Positions 11,536-22,777 of a stretch of DNA of 64,000 nt are shown in pieces. Both the position numbers and the translations under genes were made by a program. The stretch is from Macrotrachela quadricornifera (lineage: Eukaryota > Rotifera > Eurotatoria > Philodinida > Philodinidae): positions 915,790-979,789 of the forward strand of contig JAJEKB010020677.1 in NCBI GenBank assembly GCA_022393335.1, in the 5' to 3' direction. The notes under the pieces were generated by a model. The model ran no database searches, had not been told where the DNA came from, and saw nothing but the letters and a program-made list of their open reading frames with translations. The number at the start of each line of letters is the position of its first letter. Position 1 is the first letter of the stretch.

Positions 11536-11908
11536 AAAGTAATTCTACATAAGAAAATTTTTCAGTGTAATTTTATTTACGAAAACTAGTGACATCTGGT
11601 CCTGACTTCGTAGCCTACATATGCTAGATTGGTTTTTTTAAATATACAAAATTAATCCAAGTCTCTACTGTACAGATTTCGAACATTGGGATTCTTTAAT
11701 TAAAAAGAAACAGTCTTAGTTCTTATTTTATTGGATGAATATTTTACAAATAAAATTTGGTTTGTTTTAAGGTAAAAACATAATTAAAGATTAAAACTCT
11801 TAGATAAAGACAACTGATAGAAAAAACAAGTTTGTATAGATTGTTCAAGTTTCACAATCAAATTTTAGATTTTCTATTTATTATTTTAGCATCTATTAAA
11901 ATAGGAAA

Positions 11909-12428
11909 ATGGCTTTAGCATTATGTATCGTTTCATTTGCATTAGGTATGTCACATATTCTCTTTATCTTACCTTGATTTCATATTTTTTGTTTGATCAG
12001 GTCTTTTATCTATTGATATGTTCTGTGATCATTATTCACTTGTTTCTCCATCTCTCACTTCTGCTCAACTTAATATATGTACTTCATATTATCAAAATGC
12101 TTTTCGTCAACCATGGTATACATCATTGGTCACACTCTTACCAATACTTATTGCTGCTATCGTCATGTTTCGAAATATGAAACGAACAATTTATGATACT
12201 TTGAGTATACCAGTGTTTTTGGTAGTAGTAGGCCTTTTTCTACTTAAAATCAAAAAATACATTCAATTGTTAGCAGTCGAAACTGAAGCAAGTGCTAGTG
12301 CAAAAGAAGGATATTTAAAACAAATTGCCTATAATCATGCAATAATAGGAGTATTATTGGTATTATTATTGATATTACAAACATTAGCACAACGGAAAAC
12401 AAAAAAACTGGTGAAAAAAATTTTATGA
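11909..12428 (+). CDS. Four-TM membrane protein, copy 1 (one intron)
   Basis: Exon 1 is 11,909-11,945 and exon 2 is 12,001-12,428, separated by a 55 bp GT-AG intron (GTATGT...TTTGATCAG). The splice completes a Gly codon and gives 154 residues. There are four hydrophobic segments: about residues 1-20 (MALALCIVSFALGLLSIDMF), 48-66, 78-96 and 128-146. The last starts after the YLKQIAYNHA motif. A basic C-terminal tail (QRKTKKLVKK) fits a cytosolic or ER-retrieval end. The layout faintly recalls SHR3-type ER packaging chaperones, but I cannot confirm this. It is paralogous to the gene at 13,819, with the same intron position. Confidence 0.8.
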
Positions 12429-13570
12429 AAATGATTACATCATAATAACACTATTTTTATTAAATTGATGATTTTTCTTTTTTTTTACTGTAATTTTTAT
12501 TGATTTTATTTTATATCGATATTCAACATTTTTACTTTCGACTGGAATAAAAGTAAAGTATGTCTGTTTTATTCACAGTCTCGAACGATAAAATTTTTAA
12601 TTTTCCTAATAAAATTGACAAATAATTTACAAGATGATTCGTTACTTTAATCAATATGATCTCACTCTACATATATTTCTCTTTTCAGCTTCTATTATTC
12701 GAAAACTCTGGAAACATATTTAGTTTCACAGCCTTAAGATGAACTGCATTCATTGTACTAAAACTTTCAGCAATCAAATTTAGAAGAAGAAATCCTACAA
12801 ATATTTTTTCCATATGTTTAGTATTCCATTAGTAAATTCTGCACGTTAACATTCCAGTTTATACATATCACCCATATACGAATTAAACTGATGTGAAATT
12901 TACTTTACAAAATAGTGAAGTACTAGTCATAACCTTCATTCTGGTACACTTAATTTATTCCACTGCTTTACATTTTTTGAAATTGGATAATGTAGAAATA
13001 ATCCAATTTTTCGGATTAGAATATTCCATGTGACTTAAAGATCGAGAAATCTCTTCGCTATGATTCATCAAGATACTGAAGTAATATACTACATTCGACA
13101 TCAAACTATGCAGAAGAAACGATGGAATATATGAAAGATTTTATTGATTTCTATAAATTCATAGAATTGTTAGAGTCTAGTTGATCCTTACTAAACTGCC
13201 ACAATTCTTTCGAAATTTAATAGCTATTTACTTACAAAAAAACCATACGTAAGATAATATTCTGATTCTTAATGAATCATCTCACAAAGTACTCTTTTTA
13301 TGTTACTCTATTTCATAAGAAAAATTTGATCTTATAAAACATCAAATAATAATTAAATATAATTCAAAGAACATATTATCATCTGGCAATTTATTACATA
13401 CATTTATTAAACAAAATTTTATGAAGAAGAATTAATATGAAAATTTTTATTATATTTATTGATAAATATCAGTAACAGAATCGGATGATCTTATAGAGTT
13501 TACATTTTCTGATGTTTAATATGTTGGCAATCTAATTTTTTACCAATATTTTTGAACAATTATTCTTTTC
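12429..13570. other. Spacer within the tandem duplication
   Basis: No gene. The first ~180 bases downstream of copy 1 resemble the sequence downstream of copy 2 (for example TTTTGCACAGTCTC versus TATTCACAGTCTC). This shows that the duplicated segment extends beyond the coding region. Confidence 0.5.
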
Positions 13571-13818
13571 GAAAACTAGTGACATCTAAATACGGATTTT
13601 TAATCTAGATGTAATAAATAGAATTTTTATAGATATGATAAAATTAGTTTAAGTTTGTATTGAACGGATTTTGAACATATCAATTTTAATTAGATAGAAA
13701 GGATGGTAATACTTATTTTATTGGGCAATCAATTTACAAACGAAACTTGTTTTTTTTTTAAATAAAAATATAAACAAAGATTTTTTGATTCTACACTAAT
13801 GATTAAATAGAAAAAAAG

Positions 13819-14336
13819 ATGGTTTTAGCATTATGTGTCATTTCATATGCTTTCGGTACGTTTTATTCTTCTCACATTGTCTTTATTCAATATTTTTAAT
13901 TTTATTAGGTCTTTTATCCATTGATATGTTTTGTGACCATTATTCACTTGTTTCTTCATCTCTCACATCTATGCAACGTAATGCATGTATTTCTTATTAT
14001 GAGAATGATTTTCATCAACCATGGTATACATCATTAGTTACACTTGTACCAATGTTTATTGGTGCTATCATTATGTTTCGAAATATTAAACGAACAATTT
14101 ATGACACTTTAAGTGCACCAGTATTTATGACAATCGTTGCGATTTTTCTGTTTAGAATAAAAAAATCTATTGATTTATTAGCAGCTGAAACTCAAGCAAG
14201 TGATAGTGTAAAAGACGGATATTTAAAACAAATAGCCTACAATCATGCCATAATGGGAGTGTTATTAGGTTTATTATTGATATTACAAGTATTGGCAGAA
14301 AGAAAAGTTAAAATATTAACGAAGAAGAATACATAA
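13819..14336 (+). CDS. Four-TM membrane protein, copy 2 (one intron)
   Basis: Exons 13,819-13,855 and 13,909-14,336 flank a 53 bp GT-AG intron (GTACG...TTTTATTAG) at exactly the same codon as in copy 1. The product is again 154 residues. It shares the SIDMFCDHYSLVS, NQ-free loop, HQPWYTSLVTL, MFRN-KRTIYDTLS and YLKQIAYNHA blocks with copy 1 and differs by conservative changes in the membrane segments. The flanks upstream (GAAAACTAGTGACATCT at 11,580 and 13,573) are also shared, so this is a segmental tandem duplication with an offset of about 1.9 kb. The function is unknown, but both copies remain open, which suggests they are still functional. Confidence 0.8.
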
Positions 14337-14659
14337 AGATAATTATGTTATACATTTCGCTTTTTTACTACAATTTTTATTAATTTTTTTTATAGAAATG
14401 TTTAACATTTTTGCATTCCATTGAAACAAAACTAAAGTGCATGTGTGGTTTTTGCACAGTCTCTAATATCAAGTATCTTGACTTCCGTAATAAAATTGAA
14501 ACATATTTTTGGGAGATGATCTCATTGAAAAAAAATTCTGAACTCTTTAGTTTTCTAATAAAATATAACTCAATTGAGATTTTTAACTCATTTTCAGTTC
14601 ATTTAACAGATTTATTCGTATCTATACAAATGATAGAAAAAATTCCACTTAAGAAAACT

Positions 14660-15056
14660 GTACTAATATTAAACTATCTATAAAACCAATTACGGCTGGT
14701 TATGAACTGATTGTACAGAGTGCGTAATTTTGTGGTAAAATAATGCTGTGATTTTAAATAAGGACAATGGTAAATTTCATACCAAATGAAAGGGTATCTA
14801 AGATGAAAATTATTGATATTAGATTGCAAGGGTTCTGTCAATCCTTTTATATTAAATATAACAAATTTCTAAAAATTTTTTAAGTATTACCTCCAAAGAA
14901 AATGTTTCTATGCATTCTGTTTACACACTTTTATTTGGTATAAAATTTACTATTGGCTCTGTTTTAAATCACAGTATTATTCCAACCTGAAATTACACAC
15001 TCTATACAACCAGTGCATAACCAGCCTAAATTGGTTTTATAGTTAGTTTAATATTA
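14660..15056. mobile_element. MITE with ~150 bp imperfect inverted repeats
   Basis: The left arm begins TACTAATATTAAACTATCTA and runs through ACCAATTACGGCTGGTTATG. The right arm, read in reverse, gives TAATATTAAACTAACTATAA followed by AACCAATTTAGGCTGGTTATG. The similarity extends about 150 bp inward with scattered substitutions. There is no ORF. It lies just downstream of the second four-TM gene. The superfamily is unknown. Confidence 0.75.
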
Positions 15057-15319
15057 TTCAATTAGTTGAAGTATGATCGAATACCATAGATAGATAATAT
15101 TTTTTTCTCTATCGGCCTATATCGAAAAAAAAGTTATTTAGGCCTGCCACAGGAAAAATACCTAGATTTGAGAAATATCTAGCGAGTGATTGAGGTAAAA
15201 CGATTGAATAAGTACCAAAAAAAAAATGTTTCATGATCAGTTCGCAATTTCTATTTTTATTTGTTCTAAAAGAAAAATAAAACATTAGAAAAAGTGCCAG
15301 TAATTATATAGGTAAAGAA

Positions 15320-17311
15320 TTATCTTGATTGAAAACCATATTTCTGCAACCATTTAAGTTCTTCTCGTACTTTTATTTTTCCATGCCAAGGATTATTCTC
15401 TAAATCATGTCCTTCATTTGGAAGAATAATTAATTTTACAGGTATACCAAGATAATAGAGAGCACGTTCCAATATATAAGATTGTGCAGCATCAACTCGT
15501 GTATCTTTTTCACCTGTAACAATATGTGTAGGAGTACGTACTTTATCTAAATGATATATAGGTGATTCCATTTGATAAATATGTGACATATCCCATGGAA
15601 ATCCACCAAATAAATGATGAAAAAGTATTGGTAAATCCATTGTACCCCAAGCAGATGAATGATCAACTGCACCTGAACCAGATAGAGCAGCATTAAAACG
15701 TGTAGTTTGTGTAATTAACCAATTTGTTAAAAATCCACCATAACTATATCCACCAACAGCTAATTTATTTGGATCAACAATACCATCTTTAATCAATTGA
15801 TCAATACCTGAAAGTATATCTCTAGTTGGTCGAGTTAAAGGTTGACGACGAATTTCATTAGTAAATTGATCACCATATCCTGCTGATCCACAATAATTTG
15901 GTTCTAAAACTAACCATCCTTGTGTAGCAGCTAATGGAGCCCAATTATACCATCCAGCTTGAAAACTATTTAGACTAGCTTCATATGGACCACCATGAAT
16001 GAGAACTAAAAGTGGTAAATTTTTAAATTCGAATTTATCAGGTGGATAATGAAGAATTCCTTCAATGATTTGATTATCTTGATTATTTTTCCATTGATAT
16101 AATTTTGCTTTTGGTATATTTCTTTGAGTTAATAAATAATTTTCATTTGTTATTGCTTGTGCTGATTGAAGTTGATCAATATCATGTATAAAATAAATTT
16201 CTTTTGGTTTCTCAAATGATGAATAAACAAATGCAATTGAACGAGGTTGATCTATTGATGATGATATTTGTTCATAAGTTCCATTCCATCCTAATTGATG
16301 AATTAAATTTTCTATTGATGATTGTTGTGTATAAATTTGAACTTGAGTACCTATTTGTCCAAGAATATAAACTCCACCATCAAATTTTGTTATATATCCA
16401 ATAATATTTCCAAAAAAATCTTTTCCAAAACGTTCAATTTGTCCATTTATTAAATTTAATGAATATAATTGACGTTGTGTATCATTAAATTCTGGTTGAC
16501 TTGATCTTCGTGTATATTTTCGAAATAAAATATGTTTACCATCATTTGATAATTTTAATTGTATTTCAAAGTCTTTATTATTTGTTAATTTTGTTAATAA
16601 TGATGAATTTTGTAAATCAATTGAATATATTTCAAAAGCATCTATATCTTCTATAATTGTTGATATTGATGTAAATATAAGTTTTTCATTAATTGGAATA
16701 TATAATAATTCACCAATAAGAAATGGAATTTTTTTAATAATATTTTCTATTATTGGTGATAATTGATTTTTTATATCGATATCAATACGAAGAATTGTAC
16801 TAGTAACATTATTTATATGTTGTCGATATGAAAGAAATTCTTTAATTGATGATGATGTTATTGTTGTTGTAACTATGTAAAGGGATGAATCATTATTAGA
16901 CCATGTTAAAAGTGATGGATTTTCTACATTTATTTGAATAGATAATAATTCATTTGATAAAATTGAATAAAAATAAATAAAATTCTTTAGTTTATCATTA
17001 AATAAAAATGCAAATAAATTTCCACTTGGTGACCATTGTGGTTTTAATGATTGATTAAATTTTTTAATAATTAATTTTTTCTCTTGTGTTTCAATATTAT
17101 ATAACCATAAATTATTTTCAAATGAACTAGAATTCCATTCTGAATGTATTGTTTGAAATAATAAATATTTACCAGATGGAGAAAAATTTAATGATGAAAA
17201 ATCTGTCGAATTAAAAAATTCATCAAGTGTAAGTTTTGATTTTATTTTAAATGACCAACATATATATATATTTAAAATAAATAATAAATAAAATTCGATT
17301 TGAATAATCAT
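15320..17311 (-). CDS. Secreted S9-family serine peptidase (prolyl oligopeptidase / acylaminoacyl-peptidase type)
   Basis: A complete intronless 663-residue ORF. Residues 1-20 form a hydrophobic signal peptide or anchor. About 30-400 is a WD-like beta-propeller of the kind that gates S9 peptidases, with repeats such as FSPSGKYLLF and WSPSGNLFAF. About 415-660 is the alpha/beta-hydrolase domain. The oxyanion region is LIHGGPY. The nucleophile is S523 in GYSYGG, the acid is D603 in TGEKDTRV and the base is H635 in PNEGHD. The family removes peptides or acylated residues from oligopeptide N-termini. With the signal peptide, this enzyme should act in the secretory route or outside the cell. The start ATG directly precedes the hydrophobic segment. 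Lack of introns and similarity to microbial S9 enzymes make it a candidate transfer, which is unproven. Confidence 0.9.
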   Translation of the reverse strand: MIIQIEFYLLFILNIYICWSFKIKSKLTLDEFFNSTDFSSLNFSPSGKYLLFQTIHSEWNSSSFENNLWLYNIETQEKKLIIKKFNQSLKPQWSPSGNLFAFLFNDKLKNFIYFYSILSNELLSIQINVENPSLLTWSNNDSSLYIVTTTITSSSIKEFLSYRQHINNVTSTILRIDIDIKNQLSPIIENIIKKIPFLIGELLYIPINEKLIFTSISTIIEDIDAFEIYSIDLQNSSLLTKLTNNKDFEIQLKLSNDGKHILFRKYTRRSSQPEFNDTQRQLYSLNLINGQIERFGKDFFGNIIGYITKFDGGVYILGQIGTQVQIYTQQSSIENLIHQLGWNGTYEQISSSIDQPRSIAFVYSSFEKPKEIYFIHDIDQLQSAQAITNENYLLTQRNIPKAKLYQWKNNQDNQIIEGILHYPPDKFEFKNLPLLVLIHGGPYEASLNSFQAGWYNWAPLAATQGWLVLEPNYCGSAGYGDQFTNEIRRQPLTRPTRDILSGIDQLIKDGIVDPNKLAVGGYSYGGFLTNWLITQTTRFNAALSGSGAVDHSSAWGTMDLPILFHHLFGGFPWDMSHIYQMESPIYHLDKVRTPTHIVTGEKDTRVDAAQSYILERALYYLGIPVKLIILPNEGHDLENNPWHGKIKVREELKWLQKYGFQSR

Positions 17312-17784
17312 TAATATTCAAACAAAAATAACTATTCTTATTTTTTTTTTTATAAAATAAGATATATGCTCTTTTTAATGTTATATGTATATAAAAAGAC
17401 ATTTTAATAGGATTAAAGAAATGTTCTCCTTTTTCGGATATTTTCAAGTACATATTTTTTTAAACTTTAGAAAAAGAATTATAATCCTTTACTGTCAAAT
17501 TCAAGTTGATATTAATTATTAACAATTCATAGTTTAAGAATGAAATAAAAAAAAAAGTCAAGGTAAGATAAGAAACAGTTATACAATAGATGAATAATAG
17601 GTCACATTGTTTATATCATCATAATTATAGTACCCGATTTATATACGGTCTAGTGTTTATATATAAGAAAAAAATACAATGCTAATCTTTTATTAATAAT
17701 ATATGTAACGAGAAATATTATGAAATAGAAAAAGAAAGAAAAAACAAAAGTTTTTTTTTTTATTCATATAAAACTGGAAAAGTA
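17312..17784. other. Short intergenic region between two minus-strand genes
   Basis: AT-rich DNA with poly-A/T tracts. It should hold the S9 peptidase promoter and the 3' end of the PhoD-like gene. No distinct element is recognised. Confidence 0.4.
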
Positions 17785-19740
17785 TTATTTTAGAGAAGGA
17801 ATAAATAAATCATAACTACCAAATGTTGGATCTTCTTCACTATCTTGAGTACTTTCTAACCAAAATCGTACTTTTAAATTATCGAATTCATCTTGTTTTT
17901 GATCTGTTTCAATACGTTGATGATATGGATCTCCACGTAATTTTTGACGTATTTCAGTATTTTTTCTTCCAATTCTAAACCATCGAAATAAATAACCTAT
18001 ACCAAGAAATAAAAATAAAAATTGTATATAAAACCATATTCTATGAAAAATATTTCTTTGAACAAAAGTTGTAGTTGTTGCTGTTATATCTCCACATTGT
18101 TCAAAATAACACCAATTACGATTTGGTAATAATTTTTTAAGAAATAATCTTGAACTATTTTCTGGCATACGTTGAAAAAAATCAATTAATTCTTCTTCAG
18201 TATTATCAACTGGATACCATTTTGTTCCAAAAAAATGTGCACTCATTATAAATATTCTTGGTGGTGGTTTATTAACAATAGCAGATGATATTATTTGATA
18301 CATTAATTTACTATCATTTATTGGTGATAAATAACTTCTTTCTAATGTTTGAAATCGACTAACACCACAACAATGAACATCACCACTAAAAAATGTAACA
18401 CGAACTTTATTTTTTTGAGATATATGTTGAAAACGTTGAAGTGTACGATTTCGTTCTTCAATATGTTCATTATGTGCCCATTCATCAAGAAGATCATCAT
18501 ATGGTTCAGGTAAACCAAAAACAGAATTTGTATTTTTTAATAATGGAATATTATGCCATTTTAATGCGATATTTTTTAAACGTTCAAGTACAGATTCAAA
18601 TAATTTAAAACGAACAAATGAAAATGGTACTGGAAATAAAACAATTAAATGTTTAACATCATCAACTGGTTTATCAAGTTTATCAAAAATTATATCCCAT
18701 GTATTATCATGTTGGACTGTTTTAGCTGTTCGTTCAGTACGACCATCTGTACCTAATATCATTAAATTAGGTCCACAACGTGCAAGATAATTATGTCCTT
18801 GATAACCAAATAAACGATGTTTTCGAGCTTTCTCAGGTGTTGTATGATGTTGAAAAAGAAGACGCATTTTTTGTGCTAATTCAAATAATCCTGACATAAT
18901 TGGACTTTGTTGAAGTAATGCAGGATAAGAACCAGCTCCATCAAATATATCATGATCATCCCACTGCATTAAACTTGGAACTGAACCTAATGCTCGTTTC
19001 ATTTCTGGTCGACGATCCCAATGTTCAGCATATGTATAAAAATAATATTGTTCTATTTCTCTTTTTGCATCATCAGTTAATTTATGTGTCCATTTTTCTT
19101 CCCATGGTAATAAAGCCCAATCTTGTAAAAATGGTATATCTTCAATGACAAAATCATTATAACTTTGATCACCACCCCATAATAATAAATGTAATGGTGA
19201 TTGTTCATGTATAGAATTTAAATGATTCCAAACATGATCATAATTTAAACCTTCTGCAATTTCTTTTGGAATTGTTGCATCAAAACCATTACATGAAAAA
19301 AATCCTCCACGCCATTTTTGTTCTAATCGAGCTATATGAAATAAACCATTTGTTGAACAATCACCCCAATTAACTTTCCATTGAACTATTTCATCACCTC
19401 CACCAGGACGTAATTCAATAAAAAGATTAACTCGATATGCACGCATATCATATAAATTTTCATATAAAATTTCCCAATCATATTTAACTTTAGCATCAGA
19501 AATAAATTCCATTTCTGGTTGATTAAATGAAATATGTCGAAAGATTAAAACACTTCCTATCCATTTCATATTATCAAGATCAGTTGTAAGAAATTGAAAA
19601 TATGGACCTAATGCAGGTCCTGGAGGTTTTGGTGGACGATTAATTGCATGTTCAATTATACTTTTACTAGAATCATCTTTTTCATTAACAGAATCATTAT
19701 CAATCTCATTTAAATCTTCTTTTCGATTTCGAAGTGTCAT
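17785..19740 (-). CDS. PhoD-like metallophosphatase with C-terminal membrane anchor
   Basis: A complete intronless 651-residue ORF. Metallophosphatase signature blocks occur in order: GGDQSYND (about 189-196), WDDHDIFDG (260-268) and SGDVHCCG (452-459), which supply the Asp, Asn and His metal ligands expected for PhoD-type enzymes. An N-terminal domain of about 150 residues precedes the catalytic part. A hydrophobic segment at about 567-587 is followed by a charged tail, so the enzyme is probably a tail-anchored membrane protein. PhoD-family enzymes hydrolyse phosphomonoesters or diesters. This long form, with its RPPKPPGPALGPYF lead-in, resembles fungal PhoD-like proteins, so a fungal origin is a reasonable hypothesis. 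The start ATG is the first in the frame. Confidence 0.85.
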   Translation of the reverse strand: MTLRNRKEDLNEIDNDSVNEKDDSSKSIIEHAINRPPKPPGPALGPYFQFLTTDLDNMKWIGSVLIFRHISFNQPEMEFISDAKVKYDWEILYENLYDMRAYRVNLFIELRPGGGDEIVQWKVNWGDCSTNGLFHIARLEQKWRGGFFSCNGFDATIPKEIAEGLNYDHVWNHLNSIHEQSPLHLLLWGGDQSYNDFVIEDIPFLQDWALLPWEEKWTHKLTDDAKREIEQYYFYTYAEHWDRRPEMKRALGSVPSLMQWDDHDIFDGAGSYPALLQQSPIMSGLFELAQKMRLLFQHHTTPEKARKHRLFGYQGHNYLARCGPNLMILGTDGRTERTAKTVQHDNTWDIIFDKLDKPVDDVKHLIVLFPVPFSFVRFKLFESVLERLKNIALKWHNIPLLKNTNSVFGLPEPYDDLLDEWAHNEHIEERNRTLQRFQHISQKNKVRVTFFSGDVHCCGVSRFQTLERSYLSPINDSKLMYQIISSAIVNKPPPRIFIMSAHFFGTKWYPVDNTEEELIDFFQRMPENSSRLFLKKLLPNRNWCYFEQCGDITATTTTFVQRNIFHRIWFYIQFLFLFLGIGYLFRWFRIGRKNTEIRQKLRGDPYHQRIETDQKQDEFDNLKVRFWLESTQDSEEDPTFGSYDLFIPSLK

Positions 19741-22339
19741 TTGAATATAATATTATTATAATTACTATGAATTTTATCTTAAATTAAAAAAAAAAAAACA
19801 AAACGTTCAATTTTAATTTACTTACTATAGTAACTTCAGCATTTATAACTAGATTTTATTATCGAAAAAGCAAAAACAGAAAAATAAAGATGCGAGGTTA
19901 TTATCTGATTATGATTCGCTATTAATTAATGTTGATTCTCAATAAGAGAAATACGTATAGAGAAAAAAACAAGAAAAATATCAAATGAAAGATTGATGCT
20001 TTTATTGATAGTTTTATTTTTTAATCGAATGACTTTTGTTATCTGTTTATTTTCAAAATAAAAATATTTTCTATCAAATATATTGAATTTTATTTTATAA
20101 AAACTAATTATCAAAGTATTACCTTTCTTAATAAATATTATATAAATAATATTACCGTCCATTTATTTGCTCTCAGTTAGTTTACATGTCCACAAAACCG
20201 ATTCGTTTACTTTTACCTATATATATATATGTGTATGGGTATATGTGTCCTTGTTATTTTTTATTACTATTCATTCATGCATACCTTTCATGTATATTTA
20301 TTTTTCTTATGTATATCCAGTCGTATCTAGTGGAGGGTAGATACTTTAATGATCATATGATGTATTTTAATTATAAAAAAATATAAAAACAATTTTGTTG
20401 TAAATATTTCATATGAGGTTTTAGTATGTTGATTTTATCTTAGTAGTTTCTTTTAACGAAGAAGATTTTACAAAGGTTGATATTAAATAAAAAGATTTTA
20501 ATCATCTGTATTTGTCATAACAATTTGAAATTACTTACACTATGAAATTTCATACAATAAAGAAATCAGAATAACATATAATATAATATAAAACTTTAGC
20601 TATTTCTATGTTGCTATTCTAATATAAAAATAATCAATTATGTTGAAAGGAAAAGGAAAAAAAAAGATTACGCTTATTTCTTTCGTTCTTATGAAATATT
20701 TCTATATGAATCATGGTATAGATGGTTACTCTATTTTTGTAGTCACATTTTTCTTTTCTTTTCATTCTTTATCAAATATATTCTTATTCTCGTCAATAAA
20801 GTAAGACTTTATAACATTTGTCCTCTATTTTAATTTATAAAAATATAGATTTAGATATTTCTTCTCTATTAATAAAAATATATTTGCAAAGGGACAAAAA
20901 CTAAATAATGAATGTCTCATAGTAAAGGGCCGCATATTGTATTTCATTATTGTGAAAAAATCATTCTTTTTACACGAACGAGAATCTTTTTGATCGATTA
21001 ATCTATTTTCTTTTAAAAAAGTAAAATATGTCACAAGATCCAGCATGAAAAGATTTACAATTTTTAGATATCCAAACATGGAACAGAAAATGCACCGCTT
21101 TATTATGAGACATTCGTTATTTATGGCTTTAGTTTTTGTCTCTTTTGAAATATATCTAAAATAGTCTTTTAGTCTAGCTATCTATATAGGGCTCTAGAGA
21201 ATTTCAAGTGCTATTTTTAGATATAGGATGATTGATCCTCCCCTTAGAGATCGAATAAACCTCTCTCAATTTTCGTGAAGTTTACTTATATGGGATGTTG
21301 TAGAAGTTTCGACCACCTTTTGACTTTTTTTCTATCTATAATATATTCAATTGTGGGAAGATATTGAATATATATATTTTTCAAGAGAAGCATTCAAGAT
21401 ATCAATTAGAACAAAAATTGTATTAAATTTGCATGAACTCTGAGGGAGAAATACATCATCATAAATATTTTCTTTTAGTTGTTAAAGGTTGACTTAATTG
21501 CTTTTTTTGAAGTCTTACTGTCCAGACATGCTTTCCAGTTATTCTTTTAAAAGGTAATTGCTCAAGCTATTTTTTGAAGAAATATTAAGTGAAAACATCA
21601 TAAACTAAAAGAAATATTCACAAAGTACTAAAAAGTAATTTCTTATAGAAAAATCTTTTTCAGACTTTATCGATACAGTTCTGTCTTAGAGTTTATGAAA
21701 ATATAATACAATTGTTTTGATTGACAGTTTGAATGTTCTTCTTGAAAAGTATATATTCAATATCTTCCAATGATTAAATATGATAAAGATAGAAAAAAAT
21801 ATATAAACGAGTCGAAACTTATGAAATATCCTTTAGCTGCTGTTAGGTAGTATCACATTTTTTTCTCTTATAATATTATGCCGTATAGTGTGTTCTTTTC
21901 CAACTTATTTCAGACTGATGAATTTTCTTGAGAAAAACCTTGTTATGATCTTTATTTTATTCGGATGCGATTATAGGAATTTTTCCTCATTACTTCTATC
22001 ATCGTATATCTATCGTGTATGGGTTTTTTCCATTATATAGATTTTTCTCTTGTATTGTCGACCTATCCATAAGAATATCACAGAACAACTTGATCTTAGG
22101 GAAATAATTGACGAATTTGTTTGTCGAAAACGTTATCTCAAACTGATTGATTAAAGCATATGAAAAATTTAGTTGTTAGTTATTTTTTTTTTATTTGATT
22201 TTATAAACTTGATTATACTTTCTTATATATGAAATGATCCTATTACTTATTTGCGAATAGATTGACTTACTGGAAAAAATTCTACATAGAAATTATTTTA
22301 TTCCAACTATGTAGTAACTATTTGTAAATTTTTTTAGTA
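19741..22339. other. Gene-less AT-rich region
   Basis: About 2.6 kb with no supported gene. There is a TA-rich microsatellite at about 20,218-20,240. Other ORFs are short and compositionally random. The promoters of the flanking divergent genes (PhoD-like and DUF4326) must lie at its edges. Confidence 0.4.
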
Positions 22340-22777
22340 ATGGAACAAGATAAGAAACGTAAAAATACCGATGAAGCATCAGATCGTCATTCGAAATTAT
22401 TAAAGTCAGATGCATCAACAAATGAAATTCAATCAATACCTCGTCCACCTACAATAGTTCATTTACGTCGTTCAAAAGGAAAAATTGTACAAGATTGTGA
22501 TATTTATATTGGTCGTGCTTGTAATATGGGTGGTTGGCAATTAAAACAAAGTAAATGGCATAATCCTTATTCTGTTAAACAATATGGACGAGATGGTGCT
22601 ATAAATCGATATAAAACATATATTGAATCAAATCAAAATAATTTACTCAATGATTTACATGAACTTGCTGGAAAAAGATTAGGATGTTGGTGTAAACCTA
22701 ATCGATGTCATGGAGATATTCTTCGAGAATTATTTCAAAGAGAAGTTCAACAATCTGTTAAAAATTCGGACAGTTAA
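22340..22777 (+). CDS. DUF4326 domain protein
   Basis: A complete 145-residue ORF. The first ~35 residues are polar and charged (possibly a nuclear-type basic stretch, KKRKN). Residues ~38-130 carry the DUF4326 hallmarks: VHLRRSKGKIVQDCDIYIGR, the WHNPY motif, and the Cys/His end GCWCKPNRCHGDIL with C116, C118, C123 and H124 likely binding a metal. The family is common in bacteria, phages and some fungi, and its biochemical role is not established. The start follows a T-rich stretch ending in TAG, so an upstream non-coding exon is possible. Its intronless form and microbial family distribution suggest horizontal origin (inference). Confidence 0.85.
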   Translation: MEQDKKRKNTDEASDRHSKLLKSDASTNEIQSIPRPPTIVHLRRSKGKIVQDCDIYIGRACNMGGWQLKQSKWHNPYSVKQYGRDGAINRYKTYIESNQNNLLNDLHELAGKRLGCWCKPNRCHGDILRELFQREVQQSVKNSDS

